64,000 bases of DNA. Source: Pseudomonas sp. PSKL.D1 (GTDB lineage Bacteria > Pseudomonadota > Gammaproteobacteria > Pseudomonadales > Pseudomonadaceae). The position numbers and the translations under genes are program-made. Positions 1-9,783 of the stretch are shown piece by piece. Location of the stretch: contig NZ_CP118607.1 in assembly GCF_028898945.1 (NCBI RefSeq), forward strand, positions 4,822,001 through 4,886,000, read 5' to 3'. Within the stretch, counting starts at the first letter, position 1; every line of letters begins with the position of its first letter. The notes under the pieces were generated by a model. It was not told where the DNA came from and did no database searches. It was given only the letters and a program-made list of their open reading frames with translations.

Positions 1-99
1 TATGTGCAGGACAACTGCCGGCGCCAGCGCCCGCCCCTCGATCCCCAGGCCCATGGCCTGGTGCGTTGCTTCTACCCGCTGAACCAGGAGGTGGCGTGA
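1..99 (+). CDS. dppD: dipeptide ABC transporter ATP-binding protein, C-terminal end (partial)
   Basis: Only the last 32 codons are in the window. They encode the Cys-containing tail typical of the oligopeptide/dipeptide ATPase C-terminal domain (a DNCRRQRPPLD stretch, then HGLVRCFYPLN). The stop codon TGA at 97-99 overlaps the ATG of the next gene, which is the usual dppD-dppF arrangement. The symbol rests on this tail and the downstream partner; oppD-type alternatives cannot be excluded from so short a piece. Confidence 0.8.
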   Translation, partial: YVQDNCRRQRPPLDPQAHGLVRCFYPLNQEVA

Positions 100-1067
100 T
101 GGCTGTCGTTCTATCCGCCCGGGACCTGACCCGGCATTACGAAGTCTCCCGTGGCCTGTTCAAGGGGCATGCGCTGGTGCGTGCGCTCAATGGCGTGTCG
201 TTCGAGCTGGAGGCAGGCAAAACGCTGGCTGTGGTCGGTGAGTCCGGCTGTGGCAAATCGACCCTGGCTCGCGCGCTTACCCTGATCGAAGAGCCTTCTT
301 CCGGCTCACTGCAAATCGATGGCACCGAAGTCAAAGGCGCCAGCAAAAGTGAGCGCAAGCAGCTGCGCCGCGACGTGCAGATGGTGTTCCAGAGCCCCTA
401 CGCCTCGCTCAACCCTCGGCAGAAAATTGGCGACCAGCTGGCCGAGCCGCTGCTGATCAACACCTCGCTGAGCAAGGCCGAACGGCGCGACAAAGTGCAG
501 AAGATGATGGAGCAGGTGGGCCTGCGGCCCGAACACTATCAGCGCTATCCGCACATGTTCTCCGGTGGCCAGCGCCAGCGTATCGCGCTGGCCCGGGCGA
601 TGATGCTACAGCCCAAGGTGCTGGTGGCGGATGAGCCTACGTCGGCGCTGGACGTGTCGATCCAGGCGCAGGTGCTGAACCTGTTCATGGATTTGCAGAA
701 AGAGTTCAATACAGCGTACGTGTTCATCTCGCACAACCTGGCGGTGGTGCGCCATGTGGCGGATCAGGTGCTGGTGATGTACCTCGGCCGGCCGGCAGAA
801 ATGGGGCCGAAAGAAGACATTTACGAAAAGCCGCTGCACCCGTATACCCAGGCGCTACTGTCGGCCACGCCGGCGATTCACCCAGACCCGCTCAAACCCA
901 AAATCCGTATTGCCGGGGAGCTGCCTAACCCGCTGAATCCGCCTGATGGGTGTGCATTCCACAAGCGCTGCCCGCATGCGACGGAGCGTTGTGCCAAGGA
1001 GGTGCCGGTGTTGCGGCAGGTGGGGACTCGGCAGGTGGCTTGCCATTACGCAGAGCAGTTCCTCTAG
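99..1067 (+). CDS. dppF: dipeptide ABC transporter ATP-binding protein DppF
   Basis: This is a cytoplasmic ATPase subunit that, paired with DppD, powers dipeptide import. Walker A is GESGCGKST at residues 47-55, the ABC signature SGGQRQR starts near residue 155, and the Walker B region ADEPTSALD lies near 177-185. The C-terminus has the oligopeptide/dipeptide extension with the Cys-rich CAFHKRCPHATERC segment. At 322 aa the length is normal. I chose the ATG at 99 because it overlaps the upstream stop (TGATG); an in-frame start at 66 would only add residues inside dppD. The family is clear; the substrate (dipeptides versus oligopeptides) is inferred. Confidence 0.93.
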   Translation: MAVVLSARDLTRHYEVSRGLFKGHALVRALNGVSFELEAGKTLAVVGESGCGKSTLARALTLIEEPSSGSLQIDGTEVKGASKSERKQLRRDVQMVFQSPYASLNPRQKIGDQLAEPLLINTSLSKAERRDKVQKMMEQVGLRPEHYQRYPHMFSGGQRQRIALARAMMLQPKVLVADEPTSALDVSIQAQVLNLFMDLQKEFNTAYVFISHNLAVVRHVADQVLVMYLGRPAEMGPKEDIYEKPLHPYTQALLSATPAIHPDPLKPKIRIAGELPNPLNPPDGCAFHKRCPHATERCAKEVPVLRQVGTRQVACHYAEQFL

Positions 1068-1082
1068 TACCGTGTGAGCCGT

Positions 1083-1147
1083 ATCGCGGATAAATCCGCT
1101 CCTACAGTCGGCGCGACACCCAGTGTAGGAGCGGATTTATCCGCGAT
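1083..1147. repeat. REP-type inverted repeat
   Basis: Two facing copies of the ATCGCGGATAAATCCGCTCC unit (left arm 1083-1107, right arm about 1124-1147) form a long hairpin between dppF and the AraC-type gene. The neighbouring CCGCAAAGCGGTCCC at 1151-1165 adds a further small palindrome. Reading frames that cross it are not evidence of coding. Confidence 0.9.
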
Positions 1148-1169
1148 GGACCGCAAAGCGGTCCCACAC

Positions 1170-1244
1170 TCAATGCATAAAGAACCAGATCAGAATAATC
1201 ACCGGAATCGGCACCCCAATCATCCACAGCAAAATCGAGCGCAT
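1170..1244 (-). CDS. 24-residue hydrophobic membrane microprotein
   Basis: A very short frame encodes MRSILLWMIGVPIPVIILIW followed by FFMH and TGA. It is preceded at a good distance by a strong Shine-Dalgarno, CGGAGGAGA, on the minus strand. The peptide is one predicted membrane segment broken by a G-V-P-I-P kink, with one basic residue at the N-terminus. Tiny LLW-IG-P-P-type membrane peptides are, as I recall, found unannotated in many proteobacteria; I know of no function. It is a separate unit reading against dppF and the AraC-type gene. The strong ribosome site and purely hydrophobic composition make chance unlikely. Confidence 0.65.
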   Translation of the reverse strand: MRSILLWMIGVPIPVIILIWFFMH

Positions 1245-1403
1245 GGCCGTTCTCCTCCGTTCAATGTCGAAGTAACCGCTGCAGCGCCTGTGCCAGTTGT
1301 GTCAAAACATTACTTCTCGCCAGAACAATCACTTAGCCCCAAAGCCGCTTGGCAAACCCGTGCAAAATGCCAGATCCACGCCCTTGCGCCTGTGTGTTCT
1401 GCA

Positions 1404-2228
1404 ATGCACTATCAGCCCATGACCGCCCCCACCCTCCCCGACGGCCCCGAGCAAACCGCGCTCACCGCCGACACCGTGCTGCGCTACCACCTGTGCTGGA
1501 AGCACCGCGACCTCGACGGCGTCATTGCGCTTTACCACCCCGACGTCCAGTACCACGACTTCTTCCAGAACCGCGTGCTTGGCTACGTTGAGCTGCGCGA
1601 CTACGTGAGCGCTTGCCTGCCCCACGAAGCGGGCGAAGACATCGTGCACAGTGACCGCATCCGCGTCGACGGCTGTACCGCGTTCATCCAGTATCAGGTC
1701 ACGGTTCAGGGTGGCGAAGGACTGGTGGCTTTCCAGTCGAGCGAGGCGATCACGGTCAAGGATGGGCTGATCTGGCGGGTCAACGAATACGCCACGTTGG
1801 TACGCCAAAGCGGCAACAGCCTTACCAGCGGCGGCCCGCGCCCGGCCACCAGCCGCCTGGGCCTGTCCCCGCGCCAGTTGTCGACCATGGCCCAGGACCT
1901 GGAACACTACTTCCAGCGCCAACGCCCCTACCTCGACCCGGAGCTGGATCTGCAGCAGGTTGCAGACGCCAGCGGCTACAGCCGCAACCAGATTTCCTAC
2001 CTGCTGAACCAGGTGCTCGGGCAAAGCTTCTACCGCTACGTCAACCAGGCCCGCCTGCAGCACCTGATGGCCAGCCTGGACGATGACAGTGTCGAGGCAA
2101 CGATCGATGACTTGGCGTTCAATGCCGGCTTCAATTCATTGTCAGCCTTCTACAAATGCTTCCGCGAGCAAACCGGCGTCACCCCCAAAGCGTACCTCAA
2201 GCAAATTTCCCTGCGTGCACGCACGTAA
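1404..2228 (+). CDS. AraC-family regulator with an N-terminal SnoaL/NTF2-like domain
   Basis: The N-terminal half (about residues 15-125) resembles a SnoaL/NTF2 fold (HDLDGVIALYHPDV-type pattern, here KHRDLDGVIALYHPDVQYHD). The C-terminal 100 residues are an AraC double helix-turn-helix with SGYSRNQISYLLNQ and the family signature FNSLSAFYKCFREQTGVTPKAY. I start it at ATG 1404 (274 aa), since the frame upstream runs through a REP and the microprotein gene; ATG 1419 is an alternative and neither has a strong ribosome site. It sits directly before the oxidoreductase/cupin/polyamine-binding cluster on the same strand, so I infer it senses a small molecule and controls that cluster. Confidence 0.85.
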   Translation: MHYQPMTAPTLPDGPEQTALTADTVLRYHLCWKHRDLDGVIALYHPDVQYHDFFQNRVLGYVELRDYVSACLPHEAGEDIVHSDRIRVDGCTAFIQYQVTVQGGEGLVAFQSSEAITVKDGLIWRVNEYATLVRQSGNSLTSGGPRPATSRLGLSPRQLSTMAQDLEHYFQRQRPYLDPELDLQQVADASGYSRNQISYLLNQVLGQSFYRYVNQARLQHLMASLDDDSVEATIDDLAFNAGFNSLSAFYKCFREQTGVTPKAYLKQISLRART

Positions 2229-2292
2229 GACAGCCACAACCCAACGCCACTAGCATCGCCCACAGACCTTGATGGATGTGGAGCTCAACCCG

Positions 2293-3699
2293 ATGCAACC
2301 CCTGCGCACGCTCAGCCTGTGGATGGACCAGCTCGACGAGCCGCTGTGTGCCCGCCCGGCACTGCGTGAAGACCTCAACGTGGATGTGTGCATCATCGGC
2401 GCCGGTTACACCGGCCTGTGGACCGCCTACTACCTGAAGCGCCAGGCACCGCACCTGAACATTGCAATTATCGAGGCCAACATCGCCGGTTTCGGCGCTT
2501 CGGGGCGCAATGGCGGCTGGTTGATGGGCAACCTGCTGGGTGAGGACCGCTTGCTGGCCACGTTGTCGCCACAACAGCGGCGCGCCAGCATCGACCTGCT
2601 ACAAGGCATCCCCGATGAGGTGCAAGGGGTACTGCAGCAAGAAGGCATCGACTGCGATTACCGCAAGGGTGGCGTGCTCTACTGTGCCGCGCGCTACCCA
2701 GAGCAGGAGCGCAGCCTGCGCGCCTACCTGGACGACTTGTATCGTCAGGGCATGACCGAGGATGACTACCGCTGGCTGCGCCCCGAACAACTGGATGGGC
2801 AGCTGCGTGTAAGCAATGCCTACGGCGCCATCTACAGCCCGCACACCGCTACCATCCAGCCGGCCAAGCTAGTGCGCGGCCTGGCCAGGGCCGTGGAAAA
2901 GCTCGGCGTGCCCATCTATGAAAACAGCCCGGCGATCGACTGGCAGCCCGGTGAAGTTCGCACACCTCTGTCACGCATCCGTTGCCAATGGATGGTCCCT
3001 GCGGTGGAAGGCTACGCGGCCAGCCTGCCGCCGCTCGGCAAACACCAGTTACCGGTTCAAAGCTTGCTGGTCGCCACCGAGCCGCTGCCCGAATCGATGT
3101 GGGAGCAGATCGGCCTGAACCAAGGCCAGGCCTTCAGCGAAAGTAGCCGCCAGGTCACCTACGGCCAGCGCACCGCCGACAATCGCCTGGTATTCGGTGC
3201 CCGTGGCGGCTATCGCTTCGGCGGCAGGCTGCGCGAAAACTTCACCCTCGACGAGCACGAGATCGAACTGCGCCGCTACCTGTTCAGCGAGTTGTTCCCG
3301 CAACTCAAACATGTGCGCATCACCCACACCTGGGGCGGCAATCTGGGCATGGCGCGGCGGTTCCGCCCGCACATGCTGTGCGACCGCCAGCGGGGTATAG
3401 CCCTGGCCGGCGGCTACGGCGGCGAGGGTGTTGGCGCCACCAACCTCGGCGGACGCACGCTGGCTGCGCTGATCCTCAACCAACATAACGAACTGACCGC
3501 CCAGCCCTGGGTGCTCGACAACCGCCCTATCTCAAGCCTCGCCAACTGGCCACCCGAGCCGTGCCGATGGCTTGGCTACAACGCCATCATCCGCAGTTTC
3601 GTCCACGAGGACCGGACCCTCGCCAACCCCGCCAGCGCACCCTGGAGGCGGCGCCTGGCCAGCTCGCTCGCAGACTTCATGGAAGGCTTCATGCACTGA
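2293..3699 (+). CDS. FAD-dependent oxidoreductase, DAO/PuuB-like
   Basis: A D-amino-acid-oxidase-fold flavoenzyme with an N-terminal dinucleotide-binding motif VCIIGAGYTGLW (G36, G38, G41) and the downstream GFGASGRNGGW motif of the gamma-glutamylputrescine oxidase / sarcosine-oxidase-like group. The C-terminus has the FAD-contacting GGYGGEGVGATNLGG segment. At 468 aa it is about the family's normal length. ATG 2293 is chosen because GGAG lies 10 bases upstream; ATG 2272 lacks such a site. It precedes a cupin gene and a putrescine/spermidine-type binding protein, so oxidation of an amine or gamma-glutamyl-amine is the best guess, but the substrate is not determined by the sequence. Confidence 0.88.
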   Translation: MQPLRTLSLWMDQLDEPLCARPALREDLNVDVCIIGAGYTGLWTAYYLKRQAPHLNIAIIEANIAGFGASGRNGGWLMGNLLGEDRLLATLSPQQRRASIDLLQGIPDEVQGVLQQEGIDCDYRKGGVLYCAARYPEQERSLRAYLDDLYRQGMTEDDYRWLRPEQLDGQLRVSNAYGAIYSPHTATIQPAKLVRGLARAVEKLGVPIYENSPAIDWQPGEVRTPLSRIRCQWMVPAVEGYAASLPPLGKHQLPVQSLLVATEPLPESMWEQIGLNQGQAFSESSRQVTYGQRTADNRLVFGARGGYRFGGRLRENFTLDEHEIELRRYLFSELFPQLKHVRITHTWGGNLGMARRFRPHMLCDRQRGIALAGGYGGEGVGATNLGGRTLAALILNQHNELTAQPWVLDNRPISSLANWPPEPCRWLGYNAIIRSFVHEDRTLANPASAPWRRRLASSLADFMEGFMH

Positions 3700-3731
3700 C
3701 TTCCCTTTCGACAACACAGGACCCACCGGTC

Positions 3732-4073
3732 ATGAGCATCACCCAGTTCAAACACACAGACAGCCTTGTGCTGGACAGCAGCAACCCGGTCGCCGTACCG
3801 CTCGGCGAACCGGTGGCAGTCACCTCGGTCACCTGCGTGGAACGCAGCGACGGCGTCGAAACCGGCATCTGGGAGTGCACTCCCGGGCGCTGGCGGCGGC
3901 AGATCGTGCAACAGGAGTTTTGCCACTTCATCAAGGGCCGCTGCACCTTCACCCCTGACGGTGGCGAAACCCTCTACATAGAAGCCGGAGACGCACTGAT
4001 GCTACCGGCCAACAGCACCGGCACCTGGGACATCCAGGAGACCGTGCGCAAGACCTACGTTCTGATCTTTTGA
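3732..4073 (+). CDS. cupin-domain protein
   Basis: A 113-aa single-domain cupin of the DUF861/Cupin_3 type (EGRCTF-like KGRCTFTPDGGE, then YIEAGDALMLPANSTGTW). Such proteins are small beta barrels; some are ureidoglycine or related aminohydrolases and many have no assigned reaction. It lies 32 bases after the oxidoreductase gene and 52 before the binding-protein gene on the same strand, suggesting one transcript. In Pseudomonas this cupin often accompanies DAO-type oxidases of amine catabolism; a role in processing the oxidase product is inference. Confidence 0.85.
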   Translation: MSITQFKHTDSLVLDSSNPVAVPLGEPVAVTSVTCVERSDGVETGIWECTPGRWRRQIVQQEFCHFIKGRCTFTPDGGETLYIEAGDALMLPANSTGTWDIQETVRKTYVLIF

Positions 4074-4125
4074 TCCGCTGATCGCCTGCCTTCGATAACA
4101 ACACACAAAGCAAGGTACTCCCGAC

Positions 4126-5205
4126 ATGCGCACGCTCCTTCTCGCACCCCTGATGCTGGCCGCCAGCGTGGCCAGTGCCGCCGAAACGGTGAAGATCTAC
4201 AATTGGTCCAGCTACGTAGCGCCCGACACCCTGAAGAACTTCCAGCAGGCCACGGGCGTTGTGCCCACCTATGACGTTTACGACAGCAACGAAACCCTTG
4301 ATGGCAAGTTGATGACCGGGAACTCCGGCTACGACGTGGTGTTTCCGTCCAACCACTTCATGGCCCGGCAGATTCAGGGCAAGGCCCTGAAGAAGCTCGA
4401 CAAGTCGCAGTTGCCCAATTGGCACTACCTCAACCCGGTACTGCTCAAGGCACTTGAGGTCAACGACCCGGGCAACCAGTACGGCTTCCCGTACCTGTGG
4501 GGCAGCACCGGCATCGGCTACAACATCGACAAGGTCAAGGCAGTGCTCGGCGACAACGCGCCACTCGATTCATGGGACCTGTTCTTCAAGCCCGAGTACA
4601 TCAGCAAGCTCAAGGGCTGTGGCGTGGCAGTGCTGGACAACGGGCCGGAACTGCTGCCGATCGCCCTGCATTACCTGGGCCTGCCGCACCACAGCCAGGA
4701 CCCGAAAGACTACGAAAAGGCCAAGGACCTACTGATGAAGGTGCGCCCGTACATCAGCTACTTCCACTCCTCGAAGTACACCGGCGATTTGGCCAATGGC
4801 GATGTGTGCATGGTGGTGGGGTTCTCGGGGGATGTGCTGCAGGCGAAGAACCGGGCTGAAGAGGCGAAGAATGGGGTGAAGGTGGGCTATTCCATCCCGA
4901 AGGAAGGGGCTCCGATGTGGTTCGACATGGTCGCCATGCCCGCCGATGCGCCAGATGGAAAGGCCGGGTATGCGTACATGAATTACCTGCTGCAGCCGGA
5001 GGTAATGGCCAACATCAGCAACTTCGTGCAATACGCGAATGGCAACCAGAAGGCAGACGGGCTGGTAGAGCCCGCGATGAAGGGTAACGAGATGATTTAC
5101 CCAAGCGAAGCGGTAATGGGCAAGTTGTATGCCCTGGAGGCAATGCCGGCGAAGATCGACCGCATCCGCACGCGAATCTGGACCAGCATCAAAGCCGGCA
5201 ATTGA
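4126..5205 (+). CDS. polyamine ABC transporter substrate-binding protein (PotF/SpuD-like)
   Basis: A periplasmic binding protein of the spermidine/putrescine family. The Sec signal peptide is residues 1-18 (VASA cleavage), and the mature protein opens with the family's VKIYNWSSYV and has the YGFPYLWGSTGIGYN stretch of the ligand cleft. At 359 aa it matches PotF/SpuD. No permease or ATPase gene follows, so it is an orphan subunit that must deliver to a transporter encoded elsewhere, or act in sensing. Its position behind the PuuB-like oxidase and the cupin supports a polyamine or related amine as ligand. Confidence 0.9.
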   Translation: MRTLLLAPLMLAASVASAAETVKIYNWSSYVAPDTLKNFQQATGVVPTYDVYDSNETLDGKLMTGNSGYDVVFPSNHFMARQIQGKALKKLDKSQLPNWHYLNPVLLKALEVNDPGNQYGFPYLWGSTGIGYNIDKVKAVLGDNAPLDSWDLFFKPEYISKLKGCGVAVLDNGPELLPIALHYLGLPHHSQDPKDYEKAKDLLMKVRPYISYFHSSKYTGDLANGDVCMVVGFSGDVLQAKNRAEEAKNGVKVGYSIPKEGAPMWFDMVAMPADAPDGKAGYAYMNYLLQPEVMANISNFVQYANGNQKADGLVEPAMKGNEMIYPSEAVMGKLYALEAMPAKIDRIRTRIWTSIKAGN

Positions 5206-5212
5206 TCAAAGC

Positions 5213-5286
5213 CTGTGGGAGCGGGTTTACCCGCGAAAGCGTCGGTAAGTCCAATATCGCATTCGCGGGTAAACCCGCTCCCACAG
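5213..5286. repeat. REP-like inverted repeat
   Basis: CTGTGGGAGCGGGTTTACCC and its reverse complement, with GCG next to each arm, face each other between the convergent binding-protein gene and prfC. This is the GGGTTTACCC variant of the palindrome and may also stop transcription from both sides. Confidence 0.85.
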
Positions 5287-5326
5287 ATTAGGTGTAAGCC
5301 AGAAACTTTAACTGCAAGCTCGCAAA

Positions 5327-6910
<1,584 letters not shown>

Positions 6911-7491
6911 GGGAAATCGCCTGACTGGGGGATTTAAAAGGGGCGATATCATACCTGAAGTTGGGCGGGGACCAAAATCCGGGCGTTCACGTCGGAGGTC
7001 TTTCGTCGGTTTTGAGATCGAGCGCCGCCCGCGCGGCGCATCGCGGATAAATCCGCTCCTACAGGATTTGCGCATATTTTGAACCCGGCGCCTTGTAGGA
7101 GCGGATTTATCCGCGATGCGCGGCGCTCGGTCTTGAAAACGACGAAAAAATCACCGACATGCACCAATGGCCAAACTGCAGGTAATTCAACGCCTCTACG
7201 CAACTACTACGCTGTTTTTTCCCGAAAAATTCCTTAGGCCCCAGTGATTAACACTGGCCAAATGCCTCCCCAGATGGGAACCTTTACACCCACGGAGACG
7301 TCCACTCCCCTGCAACCCGCTTCGGTTGGGGGCTGGTTTCATCAGCATTTTCGGGCCCGACGGGGTTCGGCTCATGGCGTGAGCGCTGCTTTGCGCAAGC
7401 CTCGCGCTGCTACTCGCGACCACACTGCCTGCCGCCAGGAATGGCCGGCCGCCACGGGAGTGTGTTCGCCGACTACACAAGGAGTCCGCCT
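6911..7491. other. intergenic region between prfC and the OpuC-type operon
   Basis: No gene seen in 581 bases between divergent genes. It holds the REP element at 7013-7135 and a leader with hairpins: CCAGTG/CACTGG with an ATTAA loop at 7241-7257, and CCCC..CAACC/GGTTGGGG around 7307-7333. The ribosome site AAGGAG of the first transporter gene ends it. The hairpins could be regulatory, but they match no riboswitch class that I can recognise. Confidence 0.5.
7013..7135. repeat. REP-type inverted repeat with GCGCCGCC extension
   Basis: Facing ATCGCGGATAAATCCGCTCC units (7040-7064 and about 7094-7118) carry an outer GAGCGCCGCCCGCGCGGCGC-like extension on the left arm and the shorter GCGCGGCGCTC on the right. 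The same extension recurs in the giant palindrome at 57,468-57,690. Confidence 0.88.
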
Positions 7492-8205
7492 GTGGCTGAA
7501 CGCTACGGAAAGGGGCTGTTGGGATGGGCCGCCGTGCTCGTCATCCTGGCCCTGCTGGTCCACTGGATCGGCATCGACACGATCGCGCGTTATCGCGACG
7601 ATCTTGGGTTTTACCTGCAAGCGCACCTGGTACTGGTGCTGGCTTCGATGGCGGCGGCGTTGGCCGTGGGCATCCCTGCCGGCATTGCCTTGAGTCGACC
7701 GCACCGGGTCGACAAAGCCGAGCGCTTCATGCAGTTCTTCAACGTTGGCAACACCATTCCCCCTCTGGCCGTTCTGGCCATCGCCCTGAGCATTCTGGGC
7801 ATCGGCGCCGGGCCTGCGATCTTCGCGCTGTTCCTCGCCTCCCTCCTGCCCATCGTGCGCAACACCTACGAGGGCCTGAAAAACGTCCCCGCCTCACTCA
7901 AGGAAGCCGCCACCGGCATCGGCATGACCCCGCGCCAGCAACTGTGGCAGGTCGAATTGCCCAATGCCGTGCCGATCATCGTCGGCGGTGTACGCGTGGC
8001 GCTGGCGTTGAACGTAGGCACCGCGCCGCTGGCGTTCCTGATCGGCGCCAACAGCCTGGGCAGCCTGATCTTCCCCGGCATCGCCCTGAACAACCAGCCA
8101 CAACTGCTACTGGGCGCCGCCTGTACGGCGTTGCTGGCACTGGCGCTGGATGCTGCGGTCAGTTTCTCCAGCAAGCGCTGGCTGGAACGTGGCCTGGCCC
8201 GATAA
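7492..8205 (+). CDS. osmoprotectant-type ABC transporter permease
   Basis: Inner-membrane permease of the OpuC/YehW/OsmW group importing glycine betaine, choline or related quaternary amines. It is 237 aa with about six hydrophobic segments. The BPD permease EAA-like loop is present (LKEAATGIGMTPRQQLWQVE), as is the family's NVGNTIPPLAVLAIAL stretch. The start is GTG 7492, seven bases after AAGGAG; the ATG at 7441 has no such site. First gene of a four-gene operon: permease, binding protein, permease, ATPase. The exact ligand cannot be read from the sequence. Confidence 0.9.
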   Translation: MAERYGKGLLGWAAVLVILALLVHWIGIDTIARYRDDLGFYLQAHLVLVLASMAAALAVGIPAGIALSRPHRVDKAERFMQFFNVGNTIPPLAVLAIALSILGIGAGPAIFALFLASLLPIVRNTYEGLKNVPASLKEAATGIGMTPRQQLWQVELPNAVPIIVGGVRVALALNVGTAPLAFLIGANSLGSLIFPGIALNNQPQLLLGAACTALLALALDAAVSFSSKRWLERGLAR

Positions 8206-8218
8206 CAAGAGGGAGCGT

Positions 8219-9133
8219 ATGAAGAACAGAATCGCCTTGCTGCTGGGCGCGGCACTGCTGTTTGCAGGCTTTGCCCAGGCAGTGGAAAAACCGCTGATCC
8301 GCATCGGCGCGCGGGTGTTCACTGAACAGACCGTGCTGGCCGAAATCACCGCGCAGTACCTACGCGCCAATGGCTTCGATGTGCGGGTGACCAGCGGCCT
8401 TGGCAGCAATATCGCCCGCCAGGCCCAGGAAACCGGCCAGCTCGACCTGATGTGGGAATACACCGGCGTGTCGCTGGTGTCGTATAACCATATCGAGGAA
8501 CGCATGCCCAGTGCCGCGGCCACCTACGCCAAGGTCAAGGAACTGGACGCGAAGAAAGGCCTGATCTGGCTGACCCCGTCGAAATTCAGCAACACCTACG
8601 CCCTTGGCCTGCCCAAACAGGTTGCCGAGGCCTACCCGCAGGTCAACACGATCAGCGACCTCAACCAGGTGCTGCGTGACGAAAGCCAGCGCAACCACCT
8701 CGTGGCACTGGACACAGAGTTCGCCAACCGCCCCGACGGCCTGGTCGGCCTGAAGGAAATGTACGGCCTGCAAGTTGGCCGCGCCAACATTCGCCAAATG
8801 GATGCGGGCCTGGTCTACACCGCCATGCACAACAACCAGGTGTTCGCAGGCCTTGTGTACACCACCGACGGCCGCCTGAACGCGTTCAACCTCAAGCTGC
8901 TGGAAGACGACAAGCACTACTTCCCCGACTACACCGCCGCCCCCGTGGTGCGCAAGGCCGTGCTCGACGCCAACCCCAAGCTGGCCGGCCTGCTCAAGCC
9001 GCTGGCCGAACAGCTGGATGACGAGACCATGCGCCAGCTCAACGCCAAGGTGGATGTGGAACACCAGAACCCCACTGCCGTCGCCGCCGCGTTCCTGCGC
9101 GAGCACCCACTGCACAGCGAGGTACAGCCATGA
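8219..9133 (+). CDS. osmoprotectant-type substrate-binding protein (OsmF/OpuCC-like)
   Basis: Periplasmic binding protein of the OpuAC family. A signal peptide occupies residues 1-21 (AQA cleavage, no lipobox cysteine), then the typical IRIGARVFTEQTVLAEI opening and the GLGSNIARQAQETGQLDLMWEYTGV stretch found in OsmF/YehZ and OpuCC proteins. 304 aa. The start ATG 8219 follows a GAGGGAG ribosome site; the longer frame from 8150 lies inside the preceding gene. Its stop overlaps the next start (ATGA). Confidence 0.92.
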   Translation: MKNRIALLLGAALLFAGFAQAVEKPLIRIGARVFTEQTVLAEITAQYLRANGFDVRVTSGLGSNIARQAQETGQLDLMWEYTGVSLVSYNHIEERMPSAAATYAKVKELDAKKGLIWLTPSKFSNTYALGLPKQVAEAYPQVNTISDLNQVLRDESQRNHLVALDTEFANRPDGLVGLKEMYGLQVGRANIRQMDAGLVYTAMHNNQVFAGLVYTTDGRLNAFNLKLLEDDKHYFPDYTAAPVVRKAVLDANPKLAGLLKPLAEQLDDETMRQLNAKVDVEHQNPTAVAAAFLREHPLHSEVQP

Positions 9134-9783
9134 ACCTGCTCGATACCTTCGCCCACCTGGACTGGGCCCAGGTGCTGCAACTGACCTGGCAGCACATCAT
9201 GCTGGTTGGCATTGCCGTGAGCCTGGCGATTCTCGTGGGTGTGCCCCTGGGCATCCTGATGACCCGCTTCCCCGCTGTTGCCGGCCCGCTGCAAGCCAGC
9301 GCCACAGTGCTGCTGACCATCCCGTCGATCGCCCTGTTCGGCCTGCTGCTGCCGTTCTACTCGAAGTTCGGCCAAGGGCTGGGGCCATTACCCGCAATCA
9401 CCGCGGTCTTCCTTTATTCACTGCTGCCAATCCTGCGCAACACCTACCTGGCCCTGACCAACGTCGAGCCGGGCATCCGTGAAGCCGCCCGCGGCATCGG
9501 CATGACCTTCGGCCAGCGCCTGCGCATGGTCGAACTGCCCATCGCGGTGCCGGTAATCCTCGCTGGCGTGCGTACTGCCGTGGTGATGAACATCGGCGTC
9601 ATGACCATCGCCGCCACCATCGGTGCCGGCGGCCTTGGCGTACTCATCCTGACCTCCATCAGCCGCAGCGACATGTCGATGCTGCTGGTCGGTGCCGTGC
9701 TGGTGAGCCTGCTGGCCATCATCGCCGACCTGCTGCTGCAAACCCTGCAACGTGCCCTGACTCCAGAAGGACTGCGCTCATGA
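9130..9783 (+). CDS. osmoprotectant-type ABC transporter permease (second)
   Basis: A 217-aa second permease of the same transporter with the EAA-like loop REAARGIGMTFGQRLRMVELP and five or six membrane segments. It overlaps both neighbours by ATGA (9130-9133 and 9780-9783), which argues for translational coupling. Together with the gene at 7492 it should form a heterodimeric membrane channel. Confidence 0.92.
   Translation: MNLLDTFAHLDWAQVLQLTWQHIMLVGIAVSLAILVGVPLGILMTRFPAVAGPLQASATVLLTIPSIALFGLLLPFYSKFGQGLGPLPAITAVFLYSLLPILRNTYLALTNVEPGIREAARGIGMTFGQRLRMVELPIAVPVILAGVRTAVVMNIGVMTIAATIGAGGLGVLILTSISRSDMSMLLVGAVLVSLLAIIADLLLQTLQRALTPEGLRS

Noticed and set aside
1074..1403. N-terminal extension of the AraC-type regulator
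   Set aside because: The extension is a translated REP palindrome plus the antisense of the microprotein gene.
7196..7491. A known riboswitch before the osmoprotectant operon
   Set aside because: Hairpins are present, but I could not match conserved motifs of guanidine, glycine or other classes; kept only as an unexplained leader.
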